Source: Planctomycetaceae bacterium
GTDB lineage: Bacteria; Planctomycetota; Planctomycetia; Pirellulales; Lacipirellulaceae
Length of the DNA: 14,055 nucleotides
Assembly: GCA_002713555.1 (NCBI GenBank)
Contig: PATG01000088.1
Coordinates: 7,317 to 21,371 of the forward strand
Reading direction: 5' to 3'
The notes under the pieces were generated by a model that worked only from the letters and a program-made list of their open reading frames with translations, made no database searches and was not told where the DNA came from. Positions 1 to 7,714 of this stretch are shown one piece after another. The translations under genes were made by a program, and so were the position numbers. Positions within the stretch are counted from its first letter, which is position 1, and every line of letters begins with the position of its first letter.

Positions 1-489
1 GCCAAAGAAATGGGCCTGAATGTCTCGCTCTATGCTGTAGCCACCGTGCAAGAAGAAATTGGTTTGCGAGGTGCGACCACCAGCGCCTATGGCGTGGATC
101 CACATGTAGGGATTGCTGTTGATGTTACACACGCTACCGATTGTCCCACGATCGATAAAAACCAGGAAGGCGACATCAAGCTTGGAGGTGGACCGGTCGT
201 CTATCGGGGCCCCAACATGAATCCCGTCGTTGTCGAGCGTCTCCGCAGTGCAGCCGACCATGCAGACATTCCCTGCCAATGGGGAGCAATCGGCCGTGGA
301 ACGGGTACGGATGCGAACGCCATACAGTTGTCGCGTGCTGGAGTTGCCGCAGGTCTGGTCAGCGTACCCAATCGTTATATGCACAGTGCCGTCGAAATGA
401 TCTCGCTGGATGACCTGGATGCTTGTGCTGATCTGCTTGCAAAATTCGCCTCACAAATTGAGTCACAAGCCGACTTCACACCCAACTAA
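1..489 (+). CDS. M42 family metallo-aminopeptidase, C-terminal part
   Basis: Incomplete at the window start; the frame is open from base 1 and 162 residues are visible, about the last half of a usual 340-360 residue M42 enzyme. Family members are cytoplasmic di-metal aminopeptidases (glutamyl aminopeptidase/endoglucanase M type) that trim N-termini from peptides as large oligomeric shells. Seen: VQEEIGLRGA, holding the catalytic Glu and the neighbouring metal-ligand Glu; AVDVTHATD, holding the metal-ligand Asp; GGGP; GRGTGTDANAIQ; and RYMHSAVE, holding the final metal-ligand His. The motif order and spacing fit M42 rather than M20 or M28. Exact substrate cannot be told. The stop is TAA at 487-489 and the next gene is convergent, on the other strand. 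The family call is firm; a finer name is not supported. Confidence 0.9.
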   Translation, partial: AKEMGLNVSLYAVATVQEEIGLRGATTSAYGVDPHVGIAVDVTHATDCPTIDKNQEGDIKLGGGPVVYRGPNMNPVVVERLRSAADHADIPCQWGAIGRGTGTDANAIQLSRAGVAAGLVSVPNRYMHSAVEMISLDDLDACADLLAKFASQIESQADFTPN

Positions 490-685
490 AGCATCCAGCA
501 TCTAGCATCCCAACCATTCAACTACTGCCTTCGGCCTTGTTTCCGACCTACCGGTCGGTGGCCTCAGTTGCTTCCCGCATCTCGTATCTAAATTCACTAG
601 CAACTGGACGTTATAATTGGAGATGAGCGGCGTGGAGAACGCTACGGAAAAATCAGATGGACTCTAGCGGAACACCCGATTGTGG
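490..685. other. Convergent intergenic region without a gene
   Basis: It separates the plus-strand peptidase from minus-strand rsgA. Near the start there are three close copies of AGCATC (about 489-508). A short inverted repeat, CCGACC/GGTCGG, follows at about 543-558 but has no T-run, so I do not call it a terminator. A TATAAT at 612-617 has no -35 partner at the right distance and no plus-strand gene after it. Confidence 0.5.
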
Positions 686-1813
686 CTAGTCTCCGGCATG
701 GATTTGCAAGTAACTTTCGTAGCGGCGAATGTTGATTGCGCCATCCCCCACCGCATCCTTGACGGCACAGGGATCTTCGTGCGTGTGCGTACAATCGGGG
801 TAGCGGCACTGGCTCACATAGGGACGTAGCTCACGAAAGTAGCCGGCAACCTCTTCGGGAATGACATCCCAGAGTTGGAACTGACGAATGCCTGGTGTGT
901 CGACCACAAAACCGCCATTGGAGAGCGGTAAAAGTTCAGAAGTCGTTGTCGTATGGCGACCTTTCTCGGTTTCTTGACTGACCGTCTGCACGCGTAATTC
1001 CAAGCCCGGATCTATCGTATTGAGTAAACTCGATTTGCCGACACCACTTTGACCCGTAACCGCCGTTTCCCGACCTTTCAGTAAATCGCGCAGCACATCT
1101 ATGCCCCACCCAGCTATGGCAGACGTCAGTAACACACGGTACCCCAACTGGCTGTAGACCCCCACCAGGGGTTGCAATCCTGCGACGTCCACAAGGTCTA
1201 CTTTATTGATACACAGGATTGGCTCAATACTTGCCTTTTCTGCTGTGATGAGATAGCGATCCAATAGATTTGGTTTGATTCTTGGCTGAGCGGCACTGGT
1301 GACAATCAAAACCTGATCAACATTTGTCACCAAGACATGCTGCCGATTGCGACTGGCCCGACAAAGCAAGCCATGGCGTGGTTCAACCCGCTCGATAATT
1401 CCTTCATGGTCTCCTTCGGGTCGAACCCACACGACATCCCCTGCTGCAACCACATGCCGCTGATCCGTGCTGAGCGTTTTTAGCAGTCTTCGTGTTGCGC
1501 ATTGTCGTGTTGTATTATCGTCCTGCAGTACTGTGCTCACCAATCCTTGCACACGCAAGACCCGACCACGTCGACAAACGGAAGGATCCACCTGCGGCAT
1601 GATCGTAGTACCCGTATCGTCTTCGACAATCTCCGCTCCCGCGATCGTACGTTTGCGGGTTAACTCACCTTTGCCCGACACACTTTGACCCAATTCGGCA
1701 TCCTCAACCGAATCGTCTTTCGCCATAAAATCTCGTGTAAGGTCATTTCGGCGAGTGCGCACATTGCGATTCTTTCGCAAGTTGGTTCGCACCTTGGACT
1801 TTTTTTTGGCCAT
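686..1813 (-). CDS. rsgA: Ribosome small-subunit biogenesis GTPase RsgA (YjeQ/EngC)
   Basis: A 375-residue circularly permuted GTPase that binds the 30S subunit late in assembly and helps release maturation factors on GTP hydrolysis. The order of GTPase motifs is the family signature: G4 NKVD at 203-206, then G1 GQSGVGKS at 254-261, switch GRHTTT at 285-290, and G3 DTPG at 305-308. An OB-fold region precedes the GTPase domain. A C-terminal zinc-binding segment has Cys336, Cys341, a His at 343 or 345, and Cys349. I chose the ATG at 1813 (MAKKKSKVRTN) over a TTG 12 codons upstream, because the basic MAKKKSK start is typical of the family; no clear Shine-Dalgarno is visible for either. The N-terminal tail is long and rich in Lys and Arg, making the protein somewhat longer than E. 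coli RsgA (350). The FHA gene lies 165 nt upstream on the same strand. Confidence 0.95.
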   Translation of the reverse strand: MAKKKSKVRTNLRKNRNVRTRRNDLTRDFMAKDDSVEDAELGQSVSGKGELTRKRTIAGAEIVEDDTGTTIMPQVDPSVCRRGRVLRVQGLVSTVLQDDNTTRQCATRRLLKTLSTDQRHVVAAGDVVWVRPEGDHEGIIERVEPRHGLLCRASRNRQHVLVTNVDQVLIVTSAAQPRIKPNLLDRYLITAEKASIEPILCINKVDLVDVAGLQPLVGVYSQLGYRVLLTSAIAGWGIDVLRDLLKGRETAVTGQSGVGKSSLLNTIDPGLELRVQTVSQETEKGRHTTTTSELLPLSNGGFVVDTPGIRQFQLWDVIPEEVAGYFRELRPYVSQCRYPDCTHTHEDPCAVKDAVGDGAINIRRYESYLQIHAGD

Positions 1814-1978
1814 AGATTTAATGACTGCGCTGCTACACAGGCAGAACAACTCGTTCGGCCTTTAAAAAATGAAAACTCCGAAAGAGTTTAATCAAAAGAG
1901 AGCACACGTGAACCCCGCTATCAGGTTCCCACTCCACACGACCCTGGGCAAAACGACAACCACCAACAGCTACTCCAC

Positions 1979-2473
1979 TCACAGTGGGCTATCGGGGAGA
2001 TCAATCTGTCCAGCGCTATCATCCAATACATCGTAGCGATTGCCCCCCCCGTCGTCTCGTCGCCGGGTCCTGGAAGCCTTCTTGCCCGAGGGCTCCGAAG
2101 ACTTTAATCCGGCCCGCGAGAGCAGGGATTCTGTCATGATCTCATTTGGCAAATCGTCTGGGGGTGGAGGTCCAATGGCCCCCATATCGGCGGGAGAATA
2201 TTGCAATTCATAATTGTGCTTGGCGACTGCCAGAGAATCGCCCGGATCAATTCGTTTTTCTTGAACCCGGATGCCATTAACTTTGACGCCATTACGGCTC
2301 TGCATATCGCGGATGTACCAATAGCCGCCATTCATCACCAACTGACAGTGGTGTGCCGAGACATTGGCAAAGCGAAGGACTATATCGCAGCTCTCACGAC
2401 GCCCTATGAGCAGCTGCTTTTTGAGAAGTGGTATGGGGTCGCCACCACCTAGTGGGATAAGTTCACCGTACAT
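1979..2473 (-). CDS. FHA-domain protein
   Basis: A 164-residue cytoplasmic protein with one forkhead-associated domain over about residues 3-92. Such domains bind phosphothreonine peptides. Visible landmarks are IGRRESCDIVL (23-33), the Ser39-Ala-His41-His42 stretch, and the RNGVKVNG turn (60-67), all typical of a working phosphopeptide pocket. The tail after residue 100 is Pro-rich, then basic (KKASRTRRR) and finally acidic, and looks disordered. The frame stays open to 2602 upstream, but I chose the ATG at 2473 because the protein then starts MYGELIPLGG, directly on the first FHA strand, and an AAGAG lies about 9 nt upstream. No kinase is adjacent; the transmembrane kinase at 7715 is far away, so a partnership is speculation. 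Confidence 0.88.
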   Translation of the reverse strand: MYGELIPLGGGDPIPLLKKQLLIGRRESCDIVLRFANVSAHHCQLVMNGGYWYIRDMQSRNGVKVNGIRVQEKRIDPGDSLAVAKHNYELQYSPADMGAIGPPPPDDLPNEIMTESLLSRAGLKSSEPSGKKASRTRRRDDGGGNRYDVLDDSAGQIDLPDSPL

Positions 2474-2602
2474 TCTGTTACACTCTTGCGAAAAACGAAC
2501 CATGCCCCAAAATAATGGACATCCAATCTCAGGTGCGCTCACAAGACTGGCCATCTCGAAGCGCCCTCCTATGGCCGTACTCCACTTTATGCAAAGCATC
2601 AC

Positions 2603-3574
2603 GTGTCGTCAACTAAACACTATACTAGCAGTAGTTTACAGCCTGCCTGGCGTACCGAAGGATTGCGTTATTTCACCTATAATTTTGCTCTCCGTACGCA
2701 ATTTGGATGCCGGGTACAAAAAGTAAGCCTTGATGCTGGATTTACCTGCCCAAACGTCGATGGTAGCGTTGCCAAGGGGGGATGTACTTTTTGCGATAAT
2801 CGGAGCTTCAGCCCCAGCCGAAGGCTACCACGGGCAGGAATTATCGGTCAAATTGAGCAAAGCATTGCCCGTTTGCGATTGCGTTATAAAAACTGCAAAC
2901 ATTATCTTGCTTACTTTCAGCCAGCCACGAACACCTACGCCCCCGTTGATGTACTGCGACCACTCTACGAAGAAGCACTTACCCATCCTCAAGTAGTCGG
3001 CATGGCCATCGGCACACGTAGCGATTGTGTTCCCGACGAAGTTCTCGACCTCTTAGAAGAGTTCGCACAGCGCACTTATCTTTCTGTCGAATATGGTATG
3101 CAAACAATCCACAATCGTTCTCTGGATTGGATGAATCGCGGGCATCACCACGACTCCTTTCTCGATGCTGTCGAGCGTAGCCGGAATCGTGGATTCGAGA
3201 TTTGCGCCCATGCCATCCTGGGCCTGCCAGGAGAATCGCACGAAGACATGCTGGCAACAGCAAGAGAATTGGCCCGTGTTAATATAGATGCGGTGAAGCT
3301 ACACAACCTCTACTGTGTCAAAAACACCAAACTGGCTGAGCAGGTAGAAGCCGGCCATGTGCAATTGATGGGCCGCGAGGACTACGTTCGTACCGTGGTT
3401 GATTTCCTGGAACTCTTACCACCGACCATGGTGGTCGAACGAATCAGTGGCGACGCACCCCCTGATTATTTTGTGGGCCCCAGTTGGTGCCTGGACAAGC
3501 CAGCAGTCAAAAGGGCCATCGAAGCAGAGTTCGAACGGCGGGATACCTGGCAAGGCAAGAAACAAGTACACTAG
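2603..3574 (+). CDS. Radical SAM protein, YhcC/TIGR01212 family
   Basis: A 323-residue protein starting at GTG 2603. The 4Fe-4S cluster cysteines are Cys49, Cys61 and Cys64 in the CPNVDGSVAKGGCTFC stretch (CX11CX2C, the spacing of the YhcC family rather than the classic CX3CX2C). Upstream, FGCRVQKVSLDAGFTCPN is the family lead-in. Downstream, GTRSDCVPDEVLDLL, SVEYGMQTIHNRSLDWMNRG and LHNLYCVKNTKLAEQ match the family pattern, as does the C-terminal ERISGDAPPDYFVGPSW. Members cleave S-adenosylmethionine to start radical chemistry; the substrate of this family is not settled. The gene is divergent from the FHA gene (129 nt apart). Its stop codon (TAG, 3572-3574) lies only 6 nt before the RNase P RNA. 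Confidence 0.92.
   Translation: MSSTKHYTSSSLQPAWRTEGLRYFTYNFALRTQFGCRVQKVSLDAGFTCPNVDGSVAKGGCTFCDNRSFSPSRRLPRAGIIGQIEQSIARLRLRYKNCKHYLAYFQPATNTYAPVDVLRPLYEEALTHPQVVGMAIGTRSDCVPDEVLDLLEEFAQRTYLSVEYGMQTIHNRSLDWMNRGHHHDSFLDAVERSRNRGFEICAHAILGLPGESHEDMLATARELARVNIDAVKLHNLYCVKNTKLAEQVEAGHVQLMGREDYVRTVVDFLELLPPTMVVERISGDAPPDYFVGPSWCLDKPAVKRAIEAEFERRDTWQGKKQVH
3567..3572 (+). promoter_or_regulatory. Candidate -10 box for rnpB inside the preceding gene
   Basis: TACACT ends 8 nt before the mature RNase P RNA 5' end (3581), the right place for a -10 element. Its last base is the first base of the radical SAM stop codon. No good -35 is visible 17 nt upstream, so this may be a weak promoter, or the RNA may be processed from a longer transcript. 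Confidence 0.4.
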
Positions 3575-3580
3575 GAATGT

Positions 3581-3963
3581 CCCCAGAGAGGACTGGACGA
3601 TCGCTGGTTCTGCCAATGGTAGAATGGGAGGAAAGTCCGGGCACCGCAGGACGAGGTGGTGGGTAACGCCCACCGGTCGTAAGACTAGGGAAAGTGCCAC
3701 AGAAAAAATACCGCCTAAGGAAGGCCATCGGCCTTCCCGGTAAGGGTGAAATGGTGCGGTAAGAGCGCACCAGCAGGTGAGGTGACTCACTTGGCTTGGT
3801 AAACCCCACCTGGTGCAAGGCCAAACAGAGGGCAGAGTCGGTCCGGCTCGCATGACTCTCGGGTAGGCTGCTTGAGACGACGGGCAACCGTCGCCCTAGA
3901 GGAATGATCGTCTCGCGCATTCGCATGCGATGACAAAACCCGGCTTACAGGTCCTCTCTGGGG
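3581..3963 (+). ncRNA. rnpB: RNase P RNA (bacterial type A)
   Basis: The catalytic RNA of ribonuclease P, which removes 5' leaders from precursor tRNAs. The ends are set by a perfect 13-bp P1 helix: CCCCAGAGAGGAC at 3581-3593 pairs with GTCCTCTCTGGGG at 3951-3963. Inside are the conserved blocks: GAGGAAAGTCCGGGC at 3628-3642; GCCACAGAAA at about 3696; the GGTAAGGGTGAAA and GGTGCGGTAAGAGCGCACC region at about 3740-3770; GGTAAACCCC at about 3799; AGAGGAATGATCG at 3898-3910; and ACAAAACCCGGCTTACAG at 3933-3950. The length (383 nt) and these blocks fit type A. T-runs follow directly from 3964. Open reading frames across this stretch on both strands are shadows. Confidence 0.97.
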
Positions 3964-4115
3964 TTTTTTTGGGTTTTTTCTCTGGGGTCTTTTTCAATGG
4001 GATCTTTCTCAAAGGGGTTCGAATTCCCTCGGTTAGATCTCTCTGGTGCTATAACTTTCTGGGGTTCTCCATTTTCAGCACACCTTGGCGCAGCCGAGCA
4101 ATCATTCAGGCATTC
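3964..4115 (+). other. rnpB 3' flank with T-runs and a partial P1 repeat
   Basis: Seven Ts follow the P1 helix directly (3964-3970), then GGG and six more Ts. TCTCTGGGG at 3979-3987, followed by a further T-rich run, repeats the 3' strand of P1. It could pair with CCCCAGAGA at the RNA's 5' end. The T-runs probably mark the end of rnpB transcription. No gene is visible here. Confidence 0.5.
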
Positions 4116-4144
4116 AAAAAGCCGTCCCCACGAGTGGGGACGGC
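4116..4144 (-). terminator. Intrinsic terminator of the RHH-like gene
   Basis: GCCGTCCCCA (4121-4130) and TGGGGACGGC (4135-4144) form a perfect 10-bp GC-rich stem with a CGAG loop. Read on the minus strand it is followed by five Ts (4116-4120). It lies 33 nt past the stop codon of the minus-strand gene that ends at 4178. Confidence 0.88.
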
Positions 4145-4177
4145 CCTCTGACATCAACGATCACCAAATCAACTGAC

Positions 4178-4729
4178 CTAAAAGCGAGGCTGACTTGGCT
4201 TGAACGGAGAAGGAGCCTGCTGCTGGGACGGCAACGATTGCCCCAGTGAGGACTGAGTGAACGTGGCCGTCGGAGCTGTGCTAGCAACTGCAGCAGGCTG
4301 AGCTGCCGGAGCCGGAGACGCGTTTCCACTGCTGGCTGTCCGCTCATTAGGAATCTTGTCCTCACCAATGACCTGCAACAATTTCGAGATACAGAGTTTA
4401 TTCATACTCGTGCGGAGATCATGGGCCTCGGTCCGTAGATACTCATGCATGCTTTTTGGCAAGCGAACCGTGATGACCCGAGTCGGCTCCGCCTCAGGAT
4501 CGCTGGAAGTTCGTTTCTCGCGGAGCTTGACCAGCATTTTCTGGATCGATTCAAATTCCTGGCTTTGCTCAAAAACGGTGAGTTCCTCAAACCCAGGAAA
4601 GCTCCTGCGGATAGCCCCATCGATTCCTAAGACTTCTCGGAAGAAAGTGACCCAATCGGGGCCCTGACGATAAAGATTTTCAGCGACTTGTAAAACTTCT
4701 TGATACTTCTCCGTTGATTGTGTCAGCAC
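4178..4729 (-). CDS. Ribbon-helix-helix-like protein with Pro/Ala/Gln-rich tail
   Basis: A 183-residue protein I do not recognise by name. Residues 1-75 are mostly helical and hold an aromatic segment (GPDWVTFFREVLGIDG, 23-38). Residues 83-120 (TRVITVRLPKSMHEYL, then a second helix) have the look of a ribbon-helix-helix DNA-binding unit of the Arc/CopG type: a short beta strand with alternating polar side chains, then two helices. The tail from about 128 is rich in Ser, Ala, Pro and Gln and is likely disordered. The GTG start is fixed by a strong AAGGAG at 4739-4744, 9 nt upstream. The gene stands alone, with its own terminator and a long structured leader. A regulator role is inferred from fold resemblance only. 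No partner toxin gene lies nearby, so an antitoxin role has no support. Confidence 0.78.
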   Translation of the reverse strand: MLTQSTEKYQEVLQVAENLYRQGPDWVTFFREVLGIDGAIRRSFPGFEELTVFEQSQEFESIQKMLVKLREKRTSSDPEAEPTRVITVRLPKSMHEYLRTEAHDLRTSMNKLCISKLLQVIGEDKIPNERTASSGNASPAPAAQPAAVASTAPTATFTQSSLGQSLPSQQQAPSPFKPSQPRF

Positions 4730-5013
4730 GACAGTTGTCTCCTTACCTAGGGTTGCAGGTGTAATTGTCAGCGAAGCCCCATAACGGCCTCCATGTGCTC
4801 AAGTATTCGCTAGCGGACAAATGCTTCACGTAGGTCCTTGCAGTGCTTGCACTTACGTCACCAAACAAGGGCTGCCTATTTTCGGGCAGCGACTGCCTCA
4901 CGCCCTCCTGGCCGGCCTGCCTACTTTTTAGGCAGCCTCAGGATTCCCATAACCCGAAATGTCCAACCCATTTCGATGCTGGAGTCGCATCGTCTGCTCG
5001 CAGCCAAAATACG
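4730..5013 (-). other. Structured leader or intergenic region with paired hairpins
   Basis: No gene is supported in this stretch. It holds two related stem-loops: GCTGCC/GGCAGC at 4871-4890, and CTGCCTA/TAGGCAG at 4917-4935. Both contain CTGCCTA followed by Ts in the loop. A small palindrome lies at about 4840-4852 (AGTGC/GCACT). Because it lies upstream of the minus-strand RHH-like gene, it may be a structured 5' leader. Short frames on the plus strand here have no recognisable protein character. Confidence 0.45.
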
Positions 5014-5038
5014 AAAAAAGGCGGCTCAGAGGCCGCCT
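5014..5038 (-). terminator. Intrinsic terminator of the Tat-signal TIM-barrel gene
   Basis: AGGCGGC (5019-5025) and GCCGCCT (5032-5038) form a 7-bp GC-rich stem with a 6-nt loop. On the minus strand a run of Ts (5014-5019) follows. It sits 31 nt downstream of the stop codon at 5070. Confidence 0.82.
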
Positions 5039-5069
5039 CAGGGGTTCTTTCAAAAAGGGTGTCTAGGGC

Positions 5070-6023
5070 TCAGGATTTTTTCTCTGAGAGTTGGTCCCGC
5101 ACACGCTCCAGCAGTTGCTTGGTAAGCCGAATTCCCTCTACTTCCGAGGGTTTACCCCCTTCCCACTCGATACCCACATAGCCCCGATAGCCTGCCTTCA
5201 AGACTATCTGCATCATTTTTTGATAATCAGTATTCGTTTCATAGCCGTCGGAATCAAAGGCGTGGGACTTGGCACTCACCGCCTTGGCATAGGGCATCAG
5301 TTGCTCTACTCCCAAATAACGGTCGTACCATTCGGGCAGATCACTGTCGTTATCGCCAATGCGAAAATTTCCAAAATCGGGCAAAGTTCCACAGTTGGGG
5401 AGATTCACACCTCGGATCACCGATGACAGCCAGCCCCCATGCGATGAGAGTCCACCATGATTTTCCACGATGACGCTCATTTCATGTTGTTGCCCAAACA
5501 TCGAGAGACGACGAAGACCGTCGGCTGCTAGCTTCCGCTGTTCCTCAAAACTCCCGGATGACGCTGCATTGACCCTGATAGCATGACAGCCAAGATACTT
5601 GGCCGCTTCGACCCATTTGTAGTGGTTTTCGACTGCCTGTTTTCGCTGGGACTCATCAGGATCCCCCAAAAGCCCCTCGCCATCGCACATGATTAAGACA
5701 TTGCGAACTCCTGCCTCTTGAGCACGCTGGCGAAGTTCCTTGAGATAGGCCTTATCTTTAGCCTTATCCTTGAAGAAGTGATTGACATACTCCACTGCCT
5801 CAATGCCAAACTCACTCTTGGCAAATCCCGGAAAATCCAGATTTTTGAGCTTTCCCTGCCGCAATGTCCTATGCAGTGACCACTGTGCCAGAGAAATCTT
5901 AAAAAGAGGCCCCTCATCGTGGCCATCGGCGTAAGCGTTCATCGGCCTCGCTCCCAGAGCAAGACCTGCTCCTGCCGCTGTTGTCGCCACCAAAAACTCT
6001 CGTCGATCTGAAAAATCTGACAT
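5070..6023 (-). CDS. Sugar phosphate isomerase/epimerase-like protein with Tat signal
   Basis: A 317-residue protein of the xylose isomerase-like TIM-barrel group (AP endonuclease 2 superfamily). Residues 1-33 form a twin-arginine signal: DRREFLVAT with Arg7-Arg8, a hydrophobic [10 protein letters not shown] core, and an Ala-rich end. This suggests folded export out of the cytoplasm. Probable metal ligands by family pattern are Glu187 (VIVENHG), Asp216 (LPDFGNF), His254 (KSHAF) and Glu286 (GIEWEG), so the active site appears intact. Planctomycetes carry many such exported paralogues of unknown substrate, likely acting on sugars or sugar acids. The ATG at 6023 opens the Tat motif directly. A good promoter lies upstream and a terminator follows, so it looks monocistronic. 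Confidence 0.88.
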   Translation of the reverse strand: MSDFSDRREFLVATTAAGAGLALGARPMNAYADGHDEGPLFKISLAQWSLHRTLRQGKLKNLDFPGFAKSEFGIEAVEYVNHFFKDKAKDKAYLKELRQRAQEAGVRNVLIMCDGEGLLGDPDESQRKQAVENHYKWVEAAKYLGCHAIRVNAASSGSFEEQRKLAADGLRRLSMFGQQHEMSVIVENHGGLSSHGGWLSSVIRGVNLPNCGTLPDFGNFRIGDNDSDLPEWYDRYLGVEQLMPYAKAVSAKSHAFDSDGYETNTDYQKMMQIVLKAGYRGYVGIEWEGGKPSEVEGIRLTKQLLERVRDQLSEKKS

Positions 6024-6069
6024 ATCAATTTGAACTCATTGTAGTTAAAAAAATGCGATTTCTGCTAAG

Positions 6070-6098
6070 AATATAGGTGCATTGCGCCCCACAAACAA
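6070..6098 (-). promoter_or_regulatory. Sigma-70-type promoter for the Tat-signal TIM-barrel gene
   Basis: On the minus strand TTGTTT (6093-6098) and TATATT (6070-6075) are separated by 17 nt. The start point would fall near 6063, giving a leader of about 40 nt before the ATG at 6023. Confidence 0.6.
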
Positions 6099-6272
6099 TC
6101 CGCTAAACCAACCGCCCCATTTCATCCTGGCCATTCACCCCCATTGACCAATTGTAGCGCAGCTCTGAAAATCAGCAGCTTGCCTTGCCAACTTGAGACG
6201 CGCCGGGCCCAACCTCTTACCCACAGCCTCTTACCCCTAGCGGACTCTGCACGGAATCCAGGAGAACCGAAC

Positions 6273-7520
6273 ATGACCGACGTTGTCGCCGGCCAACCTA
6301 TCACAAAAACTGGACAAACACTTCAAGTGCCCAGCCATCCCATCATTCCGTTCATTGAAGGCGATGGCATTGGCCCTGATATTTGGCGAGCAAGTCAACT
6401 GGTCTTTGACCAGGCTGTAGAAAAAGCCTACGCCGGCGAACGAAAAATTATCTGGCGAGAGGTTCTCGCCGGTCAAAAAGCTTTCGACAACACGGGCAGC
6501 TGGCTACCCGACGAAACTCTGGATTCGTTCCGAGAATACCTAGTGGGAATCAAAGGCCCCCTGACAACTCCCGTAGGAGGTGGAATTCGATCGCTGAATG
6601 TTGCACTTCGCCAAATCCTTGATCTTTATGTCTGCCTCCGTCCCGTGCAGTATTTTCAGGGTGTCCCATCTCCTGTGAAACAACCTGAGCTGACGGACAT
6701 GGTAATCTTTCGTGAAAACTCGGAAGATATCTACGCAGGCATCGAGTTCGAGGAAGGGAGCGACGACAGCCAAAAATTCAACAAGTTATTCTCCGAAGCG
6801 TTTCCCGAACGCTGGAAAAAAGTCCGATTTCCCGACACGGTGGGAATTGGCATCAAACCTGTCAGTCAGCAGGGGACTTTCCGCCTAGTGAAAGCGGCGA
6901 TTCAATACGCGATCGATAATGATCGCGAATCCGTCACGCTGGTCCATAAAGGCAACATCATGAAGTTCACCGAAGGTGCCTTTCGCGATTGGGGGTATCA
7001 ATGTGCGAAAGACGAATTCGGTGCAGAAGAACTTGATGGCGGACCCTGGTGTCAATTGAAGTCTCCCCGAAACGGCAAGTCGATTATCGTAAAAGATGTC
7101 ATTGCCGACGCCATGCTGCAACAAATTTTGACTCGCCCAGCAGAGTACGACGTCATTGCCACACTTAATTTGAATGGCGATTACATTAGTGACGCTCTGG
7201 CAGCATGTGTTGGCGGCATTGGAATCGCACCCGGCGGCAACATCAACTACGACAGCGGGAACGCCATCTTCGAAGCAACCCACGGCACAGCACCGAAATA
7301 CACAGACAAGGACATGGTAAATCCTGGTTCGGTGATTCTGTCTGGCGAAATGATGCTCCGCTATCTCGGTTGGACAGAAGCCGCCGACCTGATCATTGCA
7401 GGACTCAACGGAGCGATTGGCGCGAAGACGGTCACTTATGATTTTGAGCGACAAATGTCTGGGGCCACACTCGTCAAATGCAGTGAGTTTGGTCAGGCAA
7501 TTGTCCAGCATATGGGCTAA
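6273..7520 (+). CDS. icd: Isocitrate dehydrogenase, NADP-dependent
   Basis: A 415-residue enzyme of the E. coli Icd type that oxidises isocitrate to 2-oxoglutarate and CO2 in the TCA cycle, making NADPH. The substrate-binding block RSLNVALRQ (106-114) carries Ser107, equivalent to the E. coli serine phosphorylated by AceK. Arg113, Arg123 (CLRP) and Arg147 ([11 protein letters not shown]) are the other isocitrate ligands. The NADP signature Lys-Tyr is present in [11 protein letters not shown], followed by [18 protein letters not shown]. The ATG at 6273 is chosen because AGGAG sits 8 nt upstream (6260-6264) and the length then matches E. coli (416). The frame is open back to a TTG at 6144, but that stretch has no family similarity. 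No aceK is seen in the window. Confidence 0.97.
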   Translation: MTDVVAGQPITKTGQTLQVPSHPIIPFIEGDGIGPDIWRASQLVFDQAVEKAYAGERKIIWREVLAGQKAFDNTGSWLPDETLDSFREYLVGIKGPLTTPVGGGIRSLNVALRQILDLYVCLRPVQYFQGVPSPVKQPELTDMVIFRENSEDIYAGIEFEEGSDDSQKFNKLFSEAFPERWKKVRFPDTVGIGIKPVSQQGTFRLVKAAIQYAIDNDRESVTLVHKGNIMKFTEGAFRDWGYQCAKDEFGAEELDGGPWCQLKSPRNGKSIIVKDVIADAMLQQILTRPAEYDVIATLNLNGDYISDALAACVGGIGIAPGGNINYDSGNAIFEATHGTAPKYTDKDMVNPGSVILSGEMMLRYLGWTEAADLIIAGLNGAIGAKTVTYDFERQMSGATLVKCSEFGQAIVQHMG

Positions 7521-7714
7521 AACCATCCGGGCTTTTACGACGCGCAGGCTCATCCAGAAGAATACGGGTAAAGGCACTCCCACCAAGGGCGGGTTGCCTT
7601 CTGGACGGCCTGTCCTGCAGGGCCCTGAAAAATTGACCCTCGCCGCGGTGCTACTTAAAATCGAACGTAGGTGCTACTTCCCGCTACCTGCATTGGTACT
7701 TTCTGGAGCCGTTG
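7521..7714 (+). other. Intergenic region between icd and the kinase gene
   Basis: Some imperfect inverted repeats are present (AGGCA/TGCCT around 7572-7600, and GGCC/GGCC around 7607-7624) but none is followed by a clean T-run, so no terminator is called. The kinase Shine-Dalgarno, GGAG, is at 7705-7708. Confidence 0.4.

Noticed and set aside
489..508. Three AGCATC copies, considered as the start of a CRISPR or tandem array
   Set aside because: The units are 6 nt, irregularly spaced and few; no spacers.
612..617. TATAAT resembling a -10 box
   Set aside because: No -35 at suitable spacing and no plus-strand gene downstream.
2474..2602. N-terminal extension of the FHA gene up to 2602
   Set aside because: ATG 2473 starts the FHA fold directly; the extension would use up the whole divergent intergenic region.
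3416..3926. Two long minus-strand frames and plus-strand frames across 3400-3930
   Set aside because: They overlap the clear RNase P RNA and the end of the radical SAM gene; the RNA motifs explain the sequence.
4178..4729. RHH-like protein as an antitoxin
   Set aside because: No small toxin-like gene is adjacent, and the size and tail are unlike usual antitoxins.
4838..5181. Plus-strand open frames of 95 and 112 codons
   Set aside because: They cross hairpins and a terminator and have no protein character or ribosome binding site.
6144..6272. N-terminal extension of icd from a TTG at 6144
   Set aside because: The extra 43 residues have no similarity to isocitrate dehydrogenase, while ATG 6273 has AGGAG 8 nt upstream and gives the family length.
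6885..7586. 233-codon open frame on the minus strand within icd
   Set aside because: It is the antisense shadow of a strongly conserved enzyme gene; the translation has no protein-family character.
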